From positions 682,001-746,000 of the forward strand of contig NZ_JONL01000001.1 in assembly GCF_000711735.1 (NCBI RefSeq): DNA of 64,000 nucleotides, written 5' to 3'. The stretch is from Maridesulfovibrio frigidus DSM 17176. Lineage in GTDB: Bacteria > Desulfobacterota > Desulfovibrionia > Desulfovibrionales > Desulfovibrionaceae. Below the pieces are notes generated by a model. It saw only the letters and a list, made by a program, of their open reading frames with translations, was not told the origin of the DNA and ran no database searches. Positions 62,464 to 64,000 of this stretch are shown here, piece after piece (positions within the stretch are counted from its first letter, which is position 1; each line of letters begins with the position of its first letter). The position numbers and the translations under genes are program-made.

Positions 62464-63720
62464 ATGACTGACACTCCCCTTATCTCTGTGATCATACCTG
62501 TTTTTAACAACTGGTCACTAACTCAAAAATGCCTAACCTCATTGCATACTCATGCAAAAAATATTTCTTACGAAGTAATTATTGTAGATAACAACTCTAC
62601 TGACGAAACAGCTACTGATGCTGATAATTTCGGACAGTCACTTTTCGGAGATAGATTTGTACTCCTCAGGCAAAATGAAAATCTGGGTTTTGCCAAAGCC
62701 ACAAATATCGGAGCACAAACCGCAAAAGGGCGTTATCTATATCTACTGAATAATGACACCATTATCGTTTCTGATCCTTTTTCCGCAGTGGTTGAGAAGT
62801 TACAGAACCACCATGAACTTGGCGCTGTAGGGCCGCTTTTACTTTACCCTGACAGCAAACGCGTTCAGCACCTGGGAATAGCCATAGCTCATGGGATTAA
62901 GAGCATTCACCTTTACCATCTTTTCCCTGCGTCGCACCCTGTTGTCACTCGTGCTAGAAATTTTCAAGCGATCACCATGGCCGCATTCTGTGTAGAAAAA
63001 GACTTGTACAACCGTATGGACGGACTATTTGAAGGCTACGTCAACGGTATGGAAGATATCGATTTTTGCGCAAGACTAGGACAGCAAGGGCTATCATTTA
63101 GTATCGCTCCTGAATCTGTAGTGGAACATATTGCAGGGCAATCCCTTGGTAGATTTGCGCAGGACGCAAAAAACAGCCGCCTTCTGGCCTCTCGTTGTTC
63201 AAGATTACTTGATCCAGACATGAACCTTCTTGCGGAAGCTGATGGCTATCAGATACAGCTCACTCCGTGGTTAGATCCATATATAGAGCTAACCCCTGAG
63301 CAAGAACAAGATCTGACTGCACGCTGGCAGGCAACACCAGATTTCGAAAATTTGACTGAAATACTGAACGCTGAACCATGCTGGGAATATGGTTGGGATA
63401 AGCTAATTAGACATTACAGTGACAACTCAAACTTACAGGGAGAGTTAAGTTCACTGGTTCAAAAATCTGCGTTCTTCCCGACCCCGCAGACTTTTGCGAG
63501 ATTAAAAGAGATTGCAGTCCAAAGCGGTGATGAATCACGCTTAAGAATGCTGGCTGATCAAGACTCTAAACTTGAAAAGGTTCTTGCGCGGCCCGCAATG
63601 CTTTGCGCTCAGGCAAAATCTGCCATGACCCGCGCTAAAGCTTCAGGCAATGATTCTCTGTGCAGAATCATATCTTCATGGATCACAGAAAATTTCCCTA
63701 ACAACGACAATAAAATATGA
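62464..63720 (+). CDS. Family 2 glycosyltransferase
   Basis: 418 residues from ATG 62464; the frame is open to an ATG at 62374 inside the liv terminator region. None of the starts has a clear Shine-Dalgarno; I prefer the one right before the conserved fold. GT-A features: VIIPVFNNWSLTQKCL, VIIVDNNSTDET, LLNNDTIIV (DxD-type site), GPLLLYPD, GYVNGMEDIDFCARL. Similar to rhamnosyl- or galactofuranosyl-transferases for cell-surface glycans or glycoproteins. The last 150 residues lack a recognised domain. ATGA overlap with the next gene. Confidence 0.85.
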   Translation: MTDTPLISVIIPVFNNWSLTQKCLTSLHTHAKNISYEVIIVDNNSTDETATDADNFGQSLFGDRFVLLRQNENLGFAKATNIGAQTAKGRYLYLLNNDTIIVSDPFSAVVEKLQNHHELGAVGPLLLYPDSKRVQHLGIAIAHGIKSIHLYHLFPASHPVVTRARNFQAITMAAFCVEKDLYNRMDGLFEGYVNGMEDIDFCARLGQQGLSFSIAPESVVEHIAGQSLGRFAQDAKNSRLLASRCSRLLDPDMNLLAEADGYQIQLTPWLDPYIELTPEQEQDLTARWQATPDFENLTEILNAEPCWEYGWDKLIRHYSDNSNLQGELSSLVQKSAFFPTPQTFARLKEIAVQSGDESRLRMLADQDSKLEKVLARPAMLCAQAKSAMTRAKASGNDSLCRIISSWITENFPNNDNKI

Positions 63721-64000
63721 CTAAACATATTCTAGCCACCCTTCCTGTCAATCTTCGCTATCGGTTACTTACCGCATCCTGCGGAAAGCATCACCTGCTC
63801 GAAACAGCACGGCTTGCAATGGCAGAAGCTGGAAGGAATCCTGATTCAGCGGAAACTCTTTTAGTTTTAGCCAAAGAACTTTTCACATCGGCATGGCTGG
63901 AAGATCCGCTGGACGGCACTATCGCCATAGATCTAGCAGAATTCGAGAAACGGTTACCGACCCTTTCCGCTGCTGGCTCTAAATGCGTAACCAGAACCGC
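63717..64000 (+). CDS. Unrecognised protein, N-terminal part, cut by window edge
   Basis: A frame starting ATG at 63717, overlapping the glycosyltransferase stop by four bases, stays open to base 64000 (94 codons). It begins MTKHILATLPVNLRYR and contains ETARLAMAEAGRNPDSAETLL, possibly helical repeats. The overlap implies translational coupling and a shared pathway. No family recognised. Confidence 0.65.
   Translation, partial: MTKHILATLPVNLRYRLLTASCGKHHLLETARLAMAEAGRNPDSAETLLVLAKELFTSAWLEDPLDGTIAIDLAEFEKRLPTLSAAGSKCVTRT

Noticed and set aside
1-64000. CRISPR array or prophage
   Set aside because: No regularly spaced short repeats and no phage structural, integrase or lysis genes were seen.

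Overview
The window looks like a chromosomal segment of a marine, Desulfovibrio-type sulfate reducer (Maridesulfovibrio or a close relative). I infer this from the right half: ispE, tRNA-Gln, prs, rplY, pth, carD and rho lie in series and are followed by a secreted M48 protease, ribF, a CLC channel, hslVU, a sigma-54-driven flagellar hook gene and a liv amino-acid ABC transporter. Base composition is moderate in the core and clearly AT-rich in the first 8 kb. No database search was possible, so the taxonomy rests on gene content and order.

Left accessory region (1-18.8 kb). Four cargo blocks are each followed by the same intrinsic terminator. At the first two this terminator is joined to the 3' half of a tRNA-Val(GAC) gene. 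Copies 1 and 2 are identical over 85 bp, copy 3 keeps 66 of 76 positions, and copy 4 keeps only the terminator. The steady decay from left to right suggests serial accretion of islands at one tRNA-Val gene lying left of the window. Block 1 holds a lone 1282-residue PD-(D/E)XK nuclease plus helical-repeat protein, a defence candidate. Block 2 is a short RHS polymorphic toxin with a permuted papain-like tip and three small membrane proteins as immunity candidates. Block 3 is a tightly coupled stressosome operon (rsbR, rsbS, rsbT, rsbX) whose last gene is a PAS/adenylate cyclase rather than a sigma-B branch. Block 4, on the minus strand, encodes an exported caspase-like protease, a FlgO-like/DUF4384 protein and two FGE-fold proteins.

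Middle region (18.9-35.8 kb). A minus-strand run encodes an E1-like (ThiF/MoeB fold) enzyme, a Tat-exported Cys-type sulfatase, its radical-SAM maturase anSME and a large hybrid histidine kinase. Divergently there are an HATPase-GNAT fusion and an MFS exporter. A truncated hemerythrin, a serine beta-lactamase-like hydrolase and an FkbM methyltransferase follow on the minus strand. A Do-type HtrA protease, a peroxiredoxin and an exported alpha/beta hydrolase then lead into the core.

Right region (35.8-64 kb). This is mostly housekeeping, with three points of interest. One is a protein joining an HPt-like domain without a phospho-accepting His to an aminotransferase fold without the PLP lysine; a Cys-rich lipoprotein and a chemoreceptor follow it. 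The second is a solitary flgE with a textbook sigma-54 promoter. The third is a CarD regulator with a Lys/Glu repeat tail. The window ends in a glycosyltransferase operon that runs off the right edge.
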